From the NCBI GenBank assembly GCA_948439405.1, contig CAOJNB010000016.1:1-36295 (forward strand): a DNA stretch of 36,295 nt, read 5' to 3'. Both the position numbers and the translations under genes were made by a program. This DNA is from an uncultured Coriobacteriaceae bacterium (GTDB lineage Bacteria > Actinomycetota > Coriobacteriia > Coriobacteriales > Atopobiaceae). The notes under the pieces were generated by a model. The model was not told the DNA's origin. It saw nothing but the letters and a program-made list of their open reading frames with translations, and did not search any database. Positions 10,469 through 17,457 of the stretch are shown here, piece by piece. Numbering within the stretch: position 1 is the stretch's first letter; each line of letters begins with the position of its first letter.

Positions 10469-11077
10469 ATGGCCACCGACAAGGAACAGGTCGACGAGTA
10501 CCTCGGCATCCTCAAGGAGGAGGTCGGCGCCTACATCGACGGGATCGACTACGACGCTCTCTCCGCCGCCAAGCAGCTCATCCTCGACGCGGAGGCCGCC
10601 GGCGGCCGCGTCCACGTCACCGGCATCGGCAAGCCGGGCCACGTGAGCGGCTACGCCGCCTCGCTCTTCTCCTCCACCGGCACCTCTACCTACGAGCTCC
10701 ACGGCACCGAGGCCGTCCACGGCAGCTCGGGGCAGGTCAAGCCGGGGGACGTGGTGATCGCGATCTCGAACAGCGGCACCACCGTCGAGCTGAAGGCGAC
10801 CGTCGAGGCGCTCAAGGCCAACGACGCGAAGATCATCGCGCTCACCGGCGACCCCGAGTCCTGGCTCGCCCAGCAGGGCGACGTCGCCCTGATCGCCGGC
10901 GTCGAGCGCGAGGGCGACTCGATGAACAAGCCGCCGCGCCTCTCGATCCTGGTCGAGATCATCGAGCTGCAGTGCCTGTCCATCCTGCTGCAGAACGACT
11001 TCGGCCTCACGCCGCAGCAGTACGTGCGCTGGCACCCGGGCGGGGCGCTCGGCGCCTCCATCCGCAAGGACGCGTAG
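10469..11077 (+). CDS. SIS-domain sugar-phosphate isomerase, KdsD/KpsF-like without CBS domains
   Basis: A 202-residue single SIS (sugar isomerase) domain protein. '[22 protein letters not shown]', '[21 protein letters not shown]', then 'ISNSGTT' and the C-terminal 'HPGGALG' match the catalytic domain of arabinose-5-phosphate isomerases (KdsD, KpsF, GutQ). The two CBS domains that normally follow are absent, so the protein stops where the catalytic domain ends. The ATG at 10469 is preceded by GGAAGGAG. It lies behind split transketolase, suggesting a role in ketose/aldose 5-phosphate interconversion. KDO synthesis, the usual use of arabinose-5-phosphate, is not expected in a Gram-positive-type actinobacterium. 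Exact substrate is unresolved (6-phospho-3-hexuloisomerase activity is an alternative). Confidence 0.82.
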   Translation: MATDKEQVDEYLGILKEEVGAYIDGIDYDALSAAKQLILDAEAAGGRVHVTGIGKPGHVSGYAASLFSSTGTSTYELHGTEAVHGSSGQVKPGDVVIAISNSGTTVELKATVEALKANDAKIIALTGDPESWLAQQGDVALIAGVEREGDSMNKPPRLSILVEIIELQCLSILLQNDFGLTPQQYVRWHPGGALGASIRKDA

Positions 11078-11100
11078 GCTCACCGCGACGTGACATGTGT

Positions 11101-11138
11101 GCGGGGGATGGGGCCTCCTGGCCCCGTCCCCCGCTTTT
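11101..11138 (+). terminator. Rho-independent terminator after the SIS gene
   Basis: A 15-bp stem (11101-11115 with 11120-11134, one U-G wobble that works only in plus-strand RNA), a 4-base loop and TTTT. Its T-run overlaps the TG of the next promoter. Confidence 0.85.
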
Positions 11139-11146
11139 GCTAGACT
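11138..11146 (+). promoter_or_regulatory. Extended -10 promoter of ftsEX
   Basis: TGCTAGACT begins at the last T of the upstream terminator. Transcription would start near 11153, leaving a ~38-base leader before the ftsE start. Confidence 0.55.
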
Positions 11147-11190
11147 ACATGGGCATACGTACGTTAAACGACCCAGAAGAAGGAGCTCCT

Positions 11191-12135
11191 GTGGCCAACC
11201 ACTTCGCAGGCGGCGGGCCGGGCGAGGACCCCCGCGGCCTCGGGGGGACGGAGCAGACAGCGCCCGTGACCGGGCAGATGCCGTCTCCCTACCAGCAGCA
11301 GACCGAGATCCAGGACGACCCCTACGCCGTCCCCGAGGGCGCCCCGGCGCCCGCGCGGCCCGAGCAGGTCTCCCCGTACGCCGAGCTCGCGTCCCGCCCC
11401 GACGAGGTCCCCGCGCGCCCGGCCGGCGCGCAGCCCGTCATCTCGATGCGCGACGTCTCGGTGGTCTATCCCGCCCAGCCGGACAAGCCCGCGCTCAACC
11501 ACGTGAGCGTCGACGTCTACCCCGGCGAGTTCGTGTTCCTCGTCGGCCACTCCGGCTCCGGCAAGTCGACCTTCATCCGCCTGCTCAACCGCGAGCTCAA
11601 GGCGACCTCCGGCCAGGTGCTCGTCGCCGGGCAGGACCTCACCGTCATGAAGAACCGCAAGGTGCCGCTGCTGCGCCGCCAGATCGGCTGCGTCTTCCAG
11701 GACTTCAAGCTCCTCACGGACAAGACGACCTACGAGAACGTCGCCTTCGCCCTCGAGTGCATCGGCAAGCCGAAGTCGGTCATCAAGGTCCAGGTCCCCG
11801 AGGTGCTGCGCCTCGTCGGCCTCGAGGAGAAGATGAACAACTACCCCGACCAGCTCTCCGGCGGCGAGCAGCAGCGCGTCTCCGTCGCCCGCGCCATGGT
11901 CAACCGTCCGCCGCTGCTGATCTGCGACGAGCCCACCGGCAACCTCGACCCCGCCATCTCGCTGGGCATCATGAGGCTGCTCGAGCTCATCAACCGCAAC
12001 GGCACCACCGTCGTCATGGCGACCCACGACCGCGAGATGGTCGACTCCATGCGCAAGCGCGTCATCGCGCTGGAGGGCGGCGAGGTCGTCCGCGACCAGG
12101 AGAGGGGAGGCTACGGCAACTATGGCACCGTCTAA
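11191..12135 (+). CDS. ftsE: Cell division ATP-binding protein FtsE with long N-terminal extension
   Basis: The ATPase of the FtsEX complex, which couples ATP hydrolysis to periplasmic or cell-wall hydrolase activation at the division site. The ABC domain shows Walker A 'GHSGSGKST' (residues 119-127), the Q-loop 'CVFQDFKLL', signature 'LSGGEQQR', Walker B '[12 protein letters not shown]' and the H-loop 'ATHD'. Total length is 314 residues, against about 220-230 for usual FtsE: residues 1-85 form a Pro/Gln/Ala/Glu-rich, probably disordered extension. GTG 11191 is chosen because AGGAG ends 5 bases before it; an internal ATG at 11446 (residue 86) would give a standard-length protein but I see no comparable ribosome binding site for it. 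The 3' end overlaps ftsX by 14 bases. Confidence 0.93.
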   Translation: MANHFAGGGPGEDPRGLGGTEQTAPVTGQMPSPYQQQTEIQDDPYAVPEGAPAPARPEQVSPYAELASRPDEVPARPAGAQPVISMRDVSVVYPAQPDKPALNHVSVDVYPGEFVFLVGHSGSGKSTFIRLLNRELKATSGQVLVAGQDLTVMKNRKVPLLRRQIGCVFQDFKLLTDKTTYENVAFALECIGKPKSVIKVQVPEVLRLVGLEEKMNNYPDQLSGGEQQRVSVARAMVNRPPLLICDEPTGNLDPAISLGIMRLLELINRNGTTVVMATHDREMVDSMRKRVIALEGGEVVRDQERGGYGNYGTV

Positions 12136-13045
12136 CTTCGGCTACTCGCTCCGCGAGGCCCTGCACCACTTCAAGCGCAACTGGTCGACCACGCTCGGCG
12201 CCGTCGTCACCATCTTCCTCGCCCTGTTCATCATCGGGCTTTTCGTGATCGCGACGTCGCTGCTCAACAACATGATCGGCTCGGTCGAGGACCGCGTCAC
12301 GATCCAGGCGTTCATCGACGACGAGGCCGACGAGGCCGACGTCGACGCCCTGAGGGACAAGATCGAGGGCTGGGACAACGTCGCCTCCGTCGACTACAAG
12401 AGCAAGGAGGAGGCGCTCGACGAGTACCGCTCCACCATGTCGAACCGCAACGCCGAGGAGGCCATCGAGGCCCTCGACGGCGAGAACCCGGTCCCGGCGT
12501 CGCTCGTCATCACGATGGACGAGCCCCAGGACGTCGAGGACACGGCGGACCAGCTCATCGGCGACGCGGACTTCCGCGCCATCGCCGACGGCGAGGACGT
12601 CGAGGGCTCCGTCCAGTACGGCCAGGGTACGGTCGAGCGCCTGTTCACGGTCTCGAACTACCTGCAGGCCGGCACCGCGGTGCTCGTCGTGATGCTCATC
12701 TTCGTGGCCTTCGTCTTCATCAACAACACCATCCGCCTGTCCATCTCCGCGCGCCGCCGCGAGATCTCGATCGAGCGCCTCGTCGGCGCCTCCAACGGGT
12801 TCATCCGCGGGCCCTTCGTGATGGAGGGCGCGCTGGAGGCGCTCCTGGGCGCGCTGCTCGCCGTGGGCGCCCTGCAGCTGCTGCTCATGCAGGGCCTGCC
12901 GGCGCTCGCCTCGAGCCTGCAGTTCCTCTCGTTCTCGATCTCCTCGCAGACGGTGCTCGTCACCTACGGCGCGCTGCTGGTCGTCGGCCTGCTCGTCGGC
13001 CTGTTCAGCTCCGCGATCGCGATGCGCCGCTACCTGAAGGTGTAG
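12122..13045 (+). CDS. ftsX: Cell division protein FtsX
   Basis: A 307-residue membrane partner of FtsE. Topology fits FtsX: a cytoplasmic N-terminus ('[14 protein letters not shown]'), TM1 around residues 26-47, a large acidic extracytoplasmic loop (~50-175), then three TM segments around 180-203, 235-258 and 277-299. The motif '[20 protein letters not shown]' after TM2 is the conserved FtsX coupling region. The ATG lies within the end of ftsE, in a different frame, with AGGAGAGGGGAGG upstream, indicating coupled translation. It ends in TAG. Confidence 0.96.
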   Translation: MAPSNFGYSLREALHHFKRNWSTTLGAVVTIFLALFIIGLFVIATSLLNNMIGSVEDRVTIQAFIDDEADEADVDALRDKIEGWDNVASVDYKSKEEALDEYRSTMSNRNAEEAIEALDGENPVPASLVITMDEPQDVEDTADQLIGDADFRAIADGEDVEGSVQYGQGTVERLFTVSNYLQAGTAVLVVMLIFVAFVFINNTIRLSISARRREISIERLVGASNGFIRGPFVMEGALEALLGALLAVGALQLLLMQGLPALASSLQFLSFSISSQTVLVTYGALLVVGLLVGLFSSAIAMRRYLKV

Positions 13046-13049
13046 CCGG

Positions 13050-13916
13050 GTGGGGGGCTCCGTCACCACCGAGGCCCTCGGACGGGCCGAGGGCCTGCTC
13101 GTGGACGCCGCGGACGACGCCGCGCTCGAGTTGCTGGCGGCCGTCGCGGCCGACGCCGAGGAGTACGTCGACCGCAACTGCCCGACCACGGACGAGCTCC
13201 AGTGGTTCTGCTTCCCGACGCCGTTCGAGCTGCTCGCCTACCGGCGGGTGGAGGGCGACCGCCGGGAGCTCCGCATGGTGGGGGAGCCCCTCGATCGCCT
13301 GTACGCCGACCTCGCCCTCGCCCAGGTCCGTACGGGCGACGAGGCCGGCGCGCTCGAGTCGTTGAAGCAGGCGGTCCGCTGGAACCCGATGGAGTGCGCC
13401 TACCGGCTCGACCTCGCCGAGCTGTTCCGCCGCGCGGGCGACGAGCGGGAGTGGCTCGGCCTCGCGTTCTCGGTGTTCGCGCGGGCGAGCCACGCCGCCC
13501 ACCTCGTCCGGGCCTACCTCGCGTTCGCGACGCACTTCGGCAGGTCGGGAGACGCGCGCACCCAGGCGGCGTGCCTGCGCGCCGCGCGCCGCGTCTCCGC
13601 CGACGACGCGGCCCTCGTCCCGGCCCTCGAGCTCGCGGCGGGGACGCCCGCGGACCCGGACGCCCTCGACGACGCGGCCTGCGAGGAGGCGCTGGCCGAG
13701 GCGGGCATCCCGTCCGGCGCCAGCACCGACCTCGTGGTCTGCATGCTCATGTGCGCGACGGACGCCGCGCGGGACGGCGACGCGCGGCTCGCCACCGACC
13801 TCACGGTGCGCGCCTACGGCCTCGTGGGGGCTCCCGCGGCCGAGGCCCTGATCGCCCTCATCCGCGAGGGCGACGCCGAGCTGGAGAGGGGGCGCGGCGA
13901 TGGCGGCGCGGCGTAG
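13050..13916 (+). CDS. Helical-repeat (TPR-like) protein of unknown function between ftsX and smpB
   Basis: A 288-residue soluble, acidic, Ala/Leu/Arg-rich protein. Residues ~86-190 form paired helices with TPR spacing ('YADLALAQVRTGDEAGALE', 'AYRLDLAELFRRAGDEREW', 'ARTQAACLRAARRVS'), suggesting a protein-interaction scaffold. No catalytic motif, signal peptide or membrane segment is seen. The GTG at 13050 is 5 bases after ftsX with GAAGGTG upstream; no ATG in the first part of the frame competes. The 3' end overlaps smpB by 17 bases, so it is co-translated with ftsX and smpB. I do not recognise the family beyond the repeat character. Confidence 0.75.
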   Translation: MGGSVTTEALGRAEGLLVDAADDAALELLAAVAADAEEYVDRNCPTTDELQWFCFPTPFELLAYRRVEGDRRELRMVGEPLDRLYADLALAQVRTGDEAGALESLKQAVRWNPMECAYRLDLAELFRRAGDEREWLGLAFSVFARASHAAHLVRAYLAFATHFGRSGDARTQAACLRAARRVSADDAALVPALELAAGTPADPDALDDAACEEALAEAGIPSGASTDLVVCMLMCATDAARDGDARLATDLTVRAYGLVGAPAAEALIALIREGDAELERGRGDGGAA

Positions 13917-14373
13917 GGAGCGACAGACGATCGCGCGCAACCGCTCGGCGCGCCACGAGTACTTCGTGGACGAGACCTTCGAGGCCGGCATCGAGCTGCG
14001 CGGCACCGAGGTCCGCTCGCTGCGCGAGCGTGCCTGTCAGATCAACGAGGCCTTCTGCCTCGTGCGCGGCGGGCAGTGCTGGCTGCACGGCGTCCACATC
14101 CACCCCTACAGCAACGGCAGCATCTTCAACGTGGACCCCGACCGCAAGCGCCGCCTGCTGCTCCACCGCAACCAGATCGACTACCTCGACGGCAAGCTGC
14201 GCGCGAAGGGGACGGCCCTCGTGCCGCTCGAGCTGTACTTCGACGACAACAGCCGCGTGAAGCTGCTCGTCGGGCTGTGCCGCGGCAAGAAGCTCTACGA
14301 CAAGCGCCAGGACATCGCTCGGCGCGACGTCGAGCGCGAGATCCAGCGCGCCCTGAAGGAGCGCAACCGCTAG
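13900..14373 (+). CDS. smpB: SsrA-binding protein SmpB
   Basis: A 157-residue tmRNA partner that brings tmRNA to stalled ribosomes for trans-translation. Typical stretches are 'IARNRSARHEYFVDETFEAG', 'IELRGTEVRSLRE', 'NEAFCLVRGGQCWLHGVHI', 'HPYSN' and the C-terminal 'KKLYDKRQDIARRDVEREI' helix that reads the empty mRNA channel. The ATG overlaps the previous gene and follows GGAGAGGGGGCG. Its RNA partner ssrA lies about 490 bases downstream, separated by a small rubredoxin gene. Confidence 0.98.
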   Translation: MAARRRERQTIARNRSARHEYFVDETFEAGIELRGTEVRSLRERACQINEAFCLVRGGQCWLHGVHIHPYSNGSIFNVDPDRKRRLLLHRNQIDYLDGKLRAKGTALVPLELYFDDNSRVKLLVGLCRGKKLYDKRQDIARRDVEREIQRALKERNR

Positions 14374-14429
14374 TCGCGCCGTTCCTCGACCGTTCGCCGC
14401 CGTCTTCCTACCTGTCGCGTCGCACGGGG

Positions 14430-14456
14430 TTGAGCCGGCCTCCGCGCGGGGATAAT
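14430..14456 (+). promoter_or_regulatory. Candidate promoter for the rubredoxin gene
   Basis: TTGAGC (14430-14435) and GATAAT (14451-14456) are separated by 15 bases, shorter than ideal. It is the most AT-rich patch in the smpB-rubredoxin gap (14374-14513). Confidence 0.4.
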
Positions 14457-14513
14457 GACCACAACGAGACGTTCCAGACCCGCAGTCCGGGTCCGTCGTA
14501 GGGGGTGATGCCG

Positions 14514-14657
14514 ATGGGCGATGGCGAGAAGAAGTACACGTTCCGCTGCACCGTCTGCGGCTTCGAGGTCACGGTGGACACGCCGGAGCTTCCCGAAGAC
14601 TACAAGTGCCCCGTATGCGGTGTAGGACGAGACAAGTTCGAGCTCGTACAGGGCTAG
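14514..14657 (+). CDS. Rubredoxin (small Fe-S electron carrier)
   Basis: A 47-residue protein read from the bases: after a short Lys-rich start it gives 'YTFRCTVCGFEVTV', then 'PEDYKCPVCGVG' and 'KFELVQG'. The two C-x-x-C-G knuckles are the four-cysteine iron site of rubredoxin and related rubrerythrin tails. ATG 14514 is preferred since GGGGG (14501-14505) lies 8 bases upstream; ATG 14508 would be only 2 bases from it and would add two residues. It carries electrons, typically to peroxide or oxygen-reducing enzymes in anaerobes; the partner is not in this window. It is slightly shorter than typical rubredoxin (~52) because residues between the knuckles are reduced. It ends in TAG. Confidence 0.85.
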   Translation: MGDGEKKYTFRCTVCGFEVTVDTPELPEDYKCPVCGVGRDKFELVQG

Positions 14658-14739
14658 CGGAACGGCGGCGAAGGCCAAGGGGGCCGAGAGGCGAAGAGGC
14701 AGAGAATCCGCAAAGCGCCGCACGTACTCAGACACCCAG

Positions 14740-14781
14740 GAGCGCCCCGGCGAGGCCGGGGCGCTCTCGCGTTTGCGCGAG
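14740..14781 (+). terminator. Double hairpin upstream of tmRNA
   Basis: First stem gagcgccccggc / gccggggcgctc (12 bp, 3-base loop, 14740-14766), then ctcgcg / cgcgag (14766-14781). The first probably terminates the rubredoxin transcript; T content after it is low. Confidence 0.55.
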
Positions 14782-14796
14782 GGCGCGCGCGGGTAG

Positions 14797-14802
14797 TATC
14801 CT
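14797..14802 (+). promoter_or_regulatory. Candidate -10 box for tmRNA
   Basis: TATCCT (in context gggtagtatcctgg) would start a precursor near 14809, about 57 bases before the mature tmRNA 5' end, which is normally made by RNase P. No clear -35. Confidence 0.45.
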
Positions 14803-14865
14803 GGATGCCCGCGCGGAAGCGCGGCATTGACAAGCGCATGGTGGCAGCGTGCCCCATCCATCTCT

Positions 14866-15231
14866 GGGGGCGACTGGTTTCGACAGGGTAGGTTTGAGAT
14901 GGGCAGCAGGCCGTGGTCTCCTCGCCACGCTAAACAGGGGTACCGTCAAATGAATTGACGACAACGCTTCTTACGAGGGCTACGCCCTCGCTGCCTAGCC
15001 TTAGCTAGCAGCCGTTGAACCGGGGGTCGCTCCTGCCGCCGGGGATACGTCATCTGAGGGAGCCGCTCGCGCGGACGTGGCCGGTATGCCGCGCGCTAAG
15101 ACCGAACCGGCTGGGGCGCCGAGCGCGGGTCACCGCGTGCGACGCGTCCGAGACCCAAGCGGTGACTGAGCCTGGAGACACCTGTCAGGAACCTGCTCTG
15201 GACCGGAGTTCGATTCTCCGCGCCTCCACCA
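14866..15231 (+). ncRNA. ssrA: Transfer-messenger RNA (tmRNA, 10Sa RNA)
   Basis: A 366-nt one-piece tmRNA. The 5' end 'ggggcgactggtttcgacag' and the 3' end 'gttcgattctccgcgcctcc' plus an encoded ACCA form the tRNA-like domain; GGGGGCG (14866-14872) pairs with CGCCTCC (15221-15227). The tag frame runs from 14957 (resume codon GAC by position) to TAG at 14996-14998 and encodes DDNASYEGYALAA, ending in the ALAA signal for ClpXP-type proteases. It works with SmpB (13900-14373) to release stalled ribosomes. Confidence 0.97.
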
Positions 15232-15239
15232 CACGCGAC

Positions 15240-15273
15240 GCCCCCGGCGCGCCTTGCGCGTCGGGGGCTTTTT
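15240..15273 (+). terminator. Rho-independent terminator of tmRNA
   Basis: A 12-bp stem (15240-15251 with 15257-15268, one G-U wobble) followed by TTTTT. This is one of the best intrinsic terminators in the window. Confidence 0.9.
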
Positions 15274-15324
15274 CGTGGACGCAGGGCCCGCGCGGGCCTT
15301 GCCGCGCGACGGCGCGCGGCGCCT

Positions 15325-15333
15325 TGCTACACT
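15325..15333 (+). promoter_or_regulatory. Extended -10 promoter for the small membrane protein
   Basis: TGCTACACT lies about 59 bases upstream of the ATG at 15392. Upstream, GC palindromes (ggcccgcgcgggcc and gccgcgcgacggcgcgcggc) fill the -35 region, so a -35 hexamer is absent. Confidence 0.5.
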
Positions 15334-15391
15334 CTCACGTCGGGTTCGACCGCATGCGGGCGCGGGCCCGCGAACCGGAAAGGAAGCACGG

Positions 15392-15796
15392 ATGTCCTCT
15401 GAGTGCAAGATCGTCAAGGGGATGAGCCTCTTCATGCTCGTCCTGGGCCTGCTCGGCCTCGCCGCCGGCATCTTCATGTTCGTGAACGCCCCCGCCGCGG
15501 CGGAGGTCACCACCGTCGAGAGCCCCGTCGTCACGGCCGAGGCGCTCGGCGCGATCCTCGCCGTGACCGGCGCCGTCTACCTCGTCGCCGGCGTCATGGG
15601 CGCGAAGGGCGCGAACAACCCCGTCCGCCTGGGCGGCTTCGTCGCCGTGGCCTGGGTCCTGGCCCTCGTCAACGCCGCCGAGGCCGTCCTGTCCTACATG
15701 AGCGGCGGCTCCGTCTGGCAGAACGTCCTGCTCGCGGCCGTGGCCGCGGCCGCCGCGTCCTACGCCTCCCGCGCGAAGGCGGCCGCCGCGCGCTAG
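15392..15796 (+). CDS. Small membrane protein, four predicted TM helices, function unknown
   Basis: A 134-residue protein with hydrophobic segments at roughly 10-32, 48-70, 78-98 and 106-125, the last Ala-rich, and a short basic C-terminus. There is no cleavable signal or enzymatic motif. The ATG at 15392 follows AAAGGAAG at good spacing. It is a single-gene unit bounded by the tmRNA terminator and a bidirectional hairpin at 15819-15854. Such small four-helix proteins are common in Coriobacteriia-like genomes and usually annotated as hypothetical; I cannot assign a role. It ends in TAG. Confidence 0.78.
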   Translation: MSSECKIVKGMSLFMLVLGLLGLAAGIFMFVNAPAAAEVTTVESPVVTAEALGAILAVTGAVYLVAGVMGAKGANNPVRLGGFVAVAWVLALVNAAEAVLSYMSGGSVWQNVLLAAVAAAAASYASRAKAAAAR

Positions 15797-15818
15797 CCCG
15801 CGCCGCAAATCCGCCTCG

Positions 15819-15854
15819 GGACGCCCCGTCCGGCTCGCGCCGGGCGGGGCGTCC
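15819..15854. terminator. Bidirectional hairpin between convergent genes
   Basis: A 16-bp stem (15819-15834 with 15839-15854, one wobble pair) and 4-base loop, between the membrane protein (plus) and YbaK gene (minus). There is no strong T-tract on either side. Confidence 0.65.
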
Positions 15855-15869
15855 TCGCATGGGCGACGG

Positions 15870-16343
15870 CTACTCCTCCGGCAGGCGGCAGACGTCGACC
15901 CAGCCCACGGGGCGGGCGAGCTCCTCGAGCTCGGCGATCGAGAGCCCGATGGCGGAGTTCGAGCTGCCGCAGGCGGGGTAGACCGTCTCGAAGCGGCGCA
16001 GCGACTCGTCGAGGTAGACCTCGCAGCCCTCGCGGACGGCGAAGGGGCACACCCCGCCCACGGCGTGCCCCGTGAGCTCGACGGCCTGCTCGGGGGAGAG
16101 CATCTTCGCCTTCGCATGGAAGGCCGCCTTGAACTTGGGGTTGGCGACGCGGGCGTCGCCCGCGCACACGACGATGACGGCGTGGCCGTCGACGAGGTAG
16201 GAGAGGCTCTTGGCGATGCGCGCCCCCTCGACGCCGAGGGCGGCCGCGGCGAGCTCGACGGTCGCGCTCGAGACGTCGAACTCCCGGATGCGGTTGGCGA
16301 CGCCTCGCTCGGCCAGGTAGGCCCTCACGCGCTCGATGGACAT
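15870..16343 (-). CDS. YbaK/EbsC family aminoacyl-tRNA deacylase
   Basis: A 157-residue protein of the YbaK/ProRS-editing (INS) domain family, which hydrolyses mischarged tRNAs (for YbaK itself, Cys-tRNAPro) in trans. Visible marks: 'STATVELAAAALGV'-type helix, the conserved lysine in 'ARIAKSLSYLV', 'HAVIVVCAGDARV', 'MLSPEQAVELTGHAVGGVCPFA' and 'VYLDESLRRFETVYPACGS'. The ATG at 16343 is chosen because GAAGGGAG lies upstream on the minus strand at 8 bases; the longer in-frame reading to 16412 runs through the fruK terminator. The specific tRNA substrate cannot be told from sequence. It ends in TAG. Confidence 0.88.
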   Translation of the reverse strand: MSIERVRAYLAERGVANRIREFDVSSATVELAAAALGVEGARIAKSLSYLVDGHAVIVVCAGDARVANPKFKAAFHAKAKMLSPEQAVELTGHAVGGVCPFAVREGCEVYLDESLRRFETVYPACGSSNSAIGLSIAELEELARPVGWVDVCRLPEE

Positions 16344-16375
16344 GGGTCCGCTCCCTTCGTACGGGGTCCGTGCAG

Positions 16376-16409
16376 AAAAAGGGACGAGGGCGCACGGCGC
16401 CCTCGTCCC
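16376..16409 (-). terminator. Rho-independent terminator of the sorE-fruK unit
   Basis: On the minus strand a 13-bp perfect stem (16409-16397 with 16393-16381) and 3-base loop is followed by TTTTT (16380-16376). It lies 27 bases beyond the fruK stop and separates it from the YbaK gene. Confidence 0.9.
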
Positions 16410-16435
16410 CATGGTACGCGTTCGCGCGGGCCTCC

Positions 16436-17365
16436 CTAGAGCTCGCGGATCTCCACCTTGTCGACCAGGGAGTCCACGACGGAGCGCTCCGCCGCCTGGG
16501 TGCCGGACTCCATGACGTTGGCGGCGCCGGTCGCCATCGCGAGGCGGACGGTGTCCTCGAGCGACATCCCGCGCTCCTCGGCGAAGGCGAGGGCGGCGAC
16601 GACGGAGTCGCCGGCGCCCACCGTGGAGCCCACGGGGACCTTCGGGGAGATGCCGCGGACGACGCGCTCGGCGTCCGCGAACACGGCGCCCGCCCCGCCC
16701 ATGGAGACGACCACGCGCTCGATGCCGTCGGCGACGAGCTGGCGGGCGGCCTCGGCGACCTTGGCGTCGTCGTCGAGCTCACGGCCCAGGATGGCGCCGA
16801 GCTCCACCTCGTTGGGCTTGGTGAGGTAGGGCTTGGCCTTCAGGCCGGCGACGAGCTTGGCCCCGTCGGCGTCCAGGAACACCTTCGCGCCGGCGGCGCG
16901 GCAGCGCTCGGTCCAGACGCGGTAGACGTCGTCGCTGCAGCCCGCGGGGGCGCTGCCGGAGAACACGACGATGTCGCCGGCGGAGACCATGCCGCACAGG
17001 GAGTCGAGCATCCCGTCGAGGAACTCGGCGCTCACGTGCGGGCCGGGCTCGTTGATGTCGGTGTGGGTCCCGGCCTCGGGGTCGATCACCTTGAGGTTCG
17101 TGCGGGTCTCGCCCTCGACCTCGAAGGGCACGACCTCGATGCCCTGGTCGGCGAGCATGGCCTTGATGGCCTCGCCCGTGTTGCCCGCCAGGATGGCGAG
17201 CGCCTTGCTGGTGCCGCCGAGCTTGGCGACGACCTTGGAGACGTTGATGCCCTTGCCGCCCGGGTCGCTGCGCAGCTCGGTGATGCGGGTCACGGCGTCG
17301 ATCTTGAACCCGGGGGCCTGGGCGGTCTTGTCCATGGCCGGGTTGAGGGTGACGGTGTAGATCAT
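16436..17365 (-). CDS. fruK: 1-phosphofructokinase-type PfkB family sugar kinase
   Basis: A 309-residue PfkB (ribokinase) family kinase. 'TLNPAMDKT' at the start, 'SDPGGKGINVSKVVAKLG' near residues 33-50, 'FSGSAPAG', 'TKPNEVELGAILGRE' and the C-terminal anion-hole and catalytic Asp motif 'VGSTVGAGDSVVAALAF' match FruK, which converts fructose-1-phosphate to fructose-1,6-bisphosphate; the related LacC (tagatose-6-phosphate kinase) shares these features. It lies behind a SorE-like ketose-1-phosphate reductase and shares its direction, so both probably act on 1-phosphorylated ketohexoses. The ATG at 17365 has AAAGGCAGGG upstream. No PTS transporter or DeoR-type repressor gene is nearby. It ends in TAG. 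Confidence 0.85.
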   Translation of the reverse strand: MIYTVTLNPAMDKTAQAPGFKIDAVTRITELRSDPGGKGINVSKVVAKLGGTSKALAILAGNTGEAIKAMLADQGIEVVPFEVEGETRTNLKVIDPEAGTHTDINEPGPHVSAEFLDGMLDSLCGMVSAGDIVVFSGSAPAGCSDDVYRVWTERCRAAGAKVFLDADGAKLVAGLKAKPYLTKPNEVELGAILGRELDDDAKVAEAARQLVADGIERVVVSMGGAGAVFADAERVVRGISPKVPVGSTVGAGDSVVAALAFAEERGMSLEDTVRLAMATGAANVMESGTQAAERSVVDSLVDKVEIREL

Positions 17366-17402
17366 CTGCCCTGCCTTTCCCTAGGGGGTCCCTAGACGTG
17401 AA

Positions 17403-17433
17403 GGGGGCGCGGGCGCCTGCGGCCCACGCCCCC
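17403..17433 (-). terminator. Hairpin between sorE-like and fruK genes
   Basis: A 12-bp stem (17433-17422 with 17414-17403) whose one mismatch becomes a G-U pair only in minus-strand RNA, followed by a short TT. It probably reduces or stabilises transcript into fruK rather than ending it fully. Confidence 0.55.
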
Positions 17434-17457
17434 GGAGCGGTCGGTGCCTTCGGCCGC

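Noticed and set aside
15870..16412. Longer 180-residue start for the YbaK gene
   Set aside because: The extra N-terminal codons run through the fruK terminator stem; the ATG at 16343 has a proper ribosome binding site.
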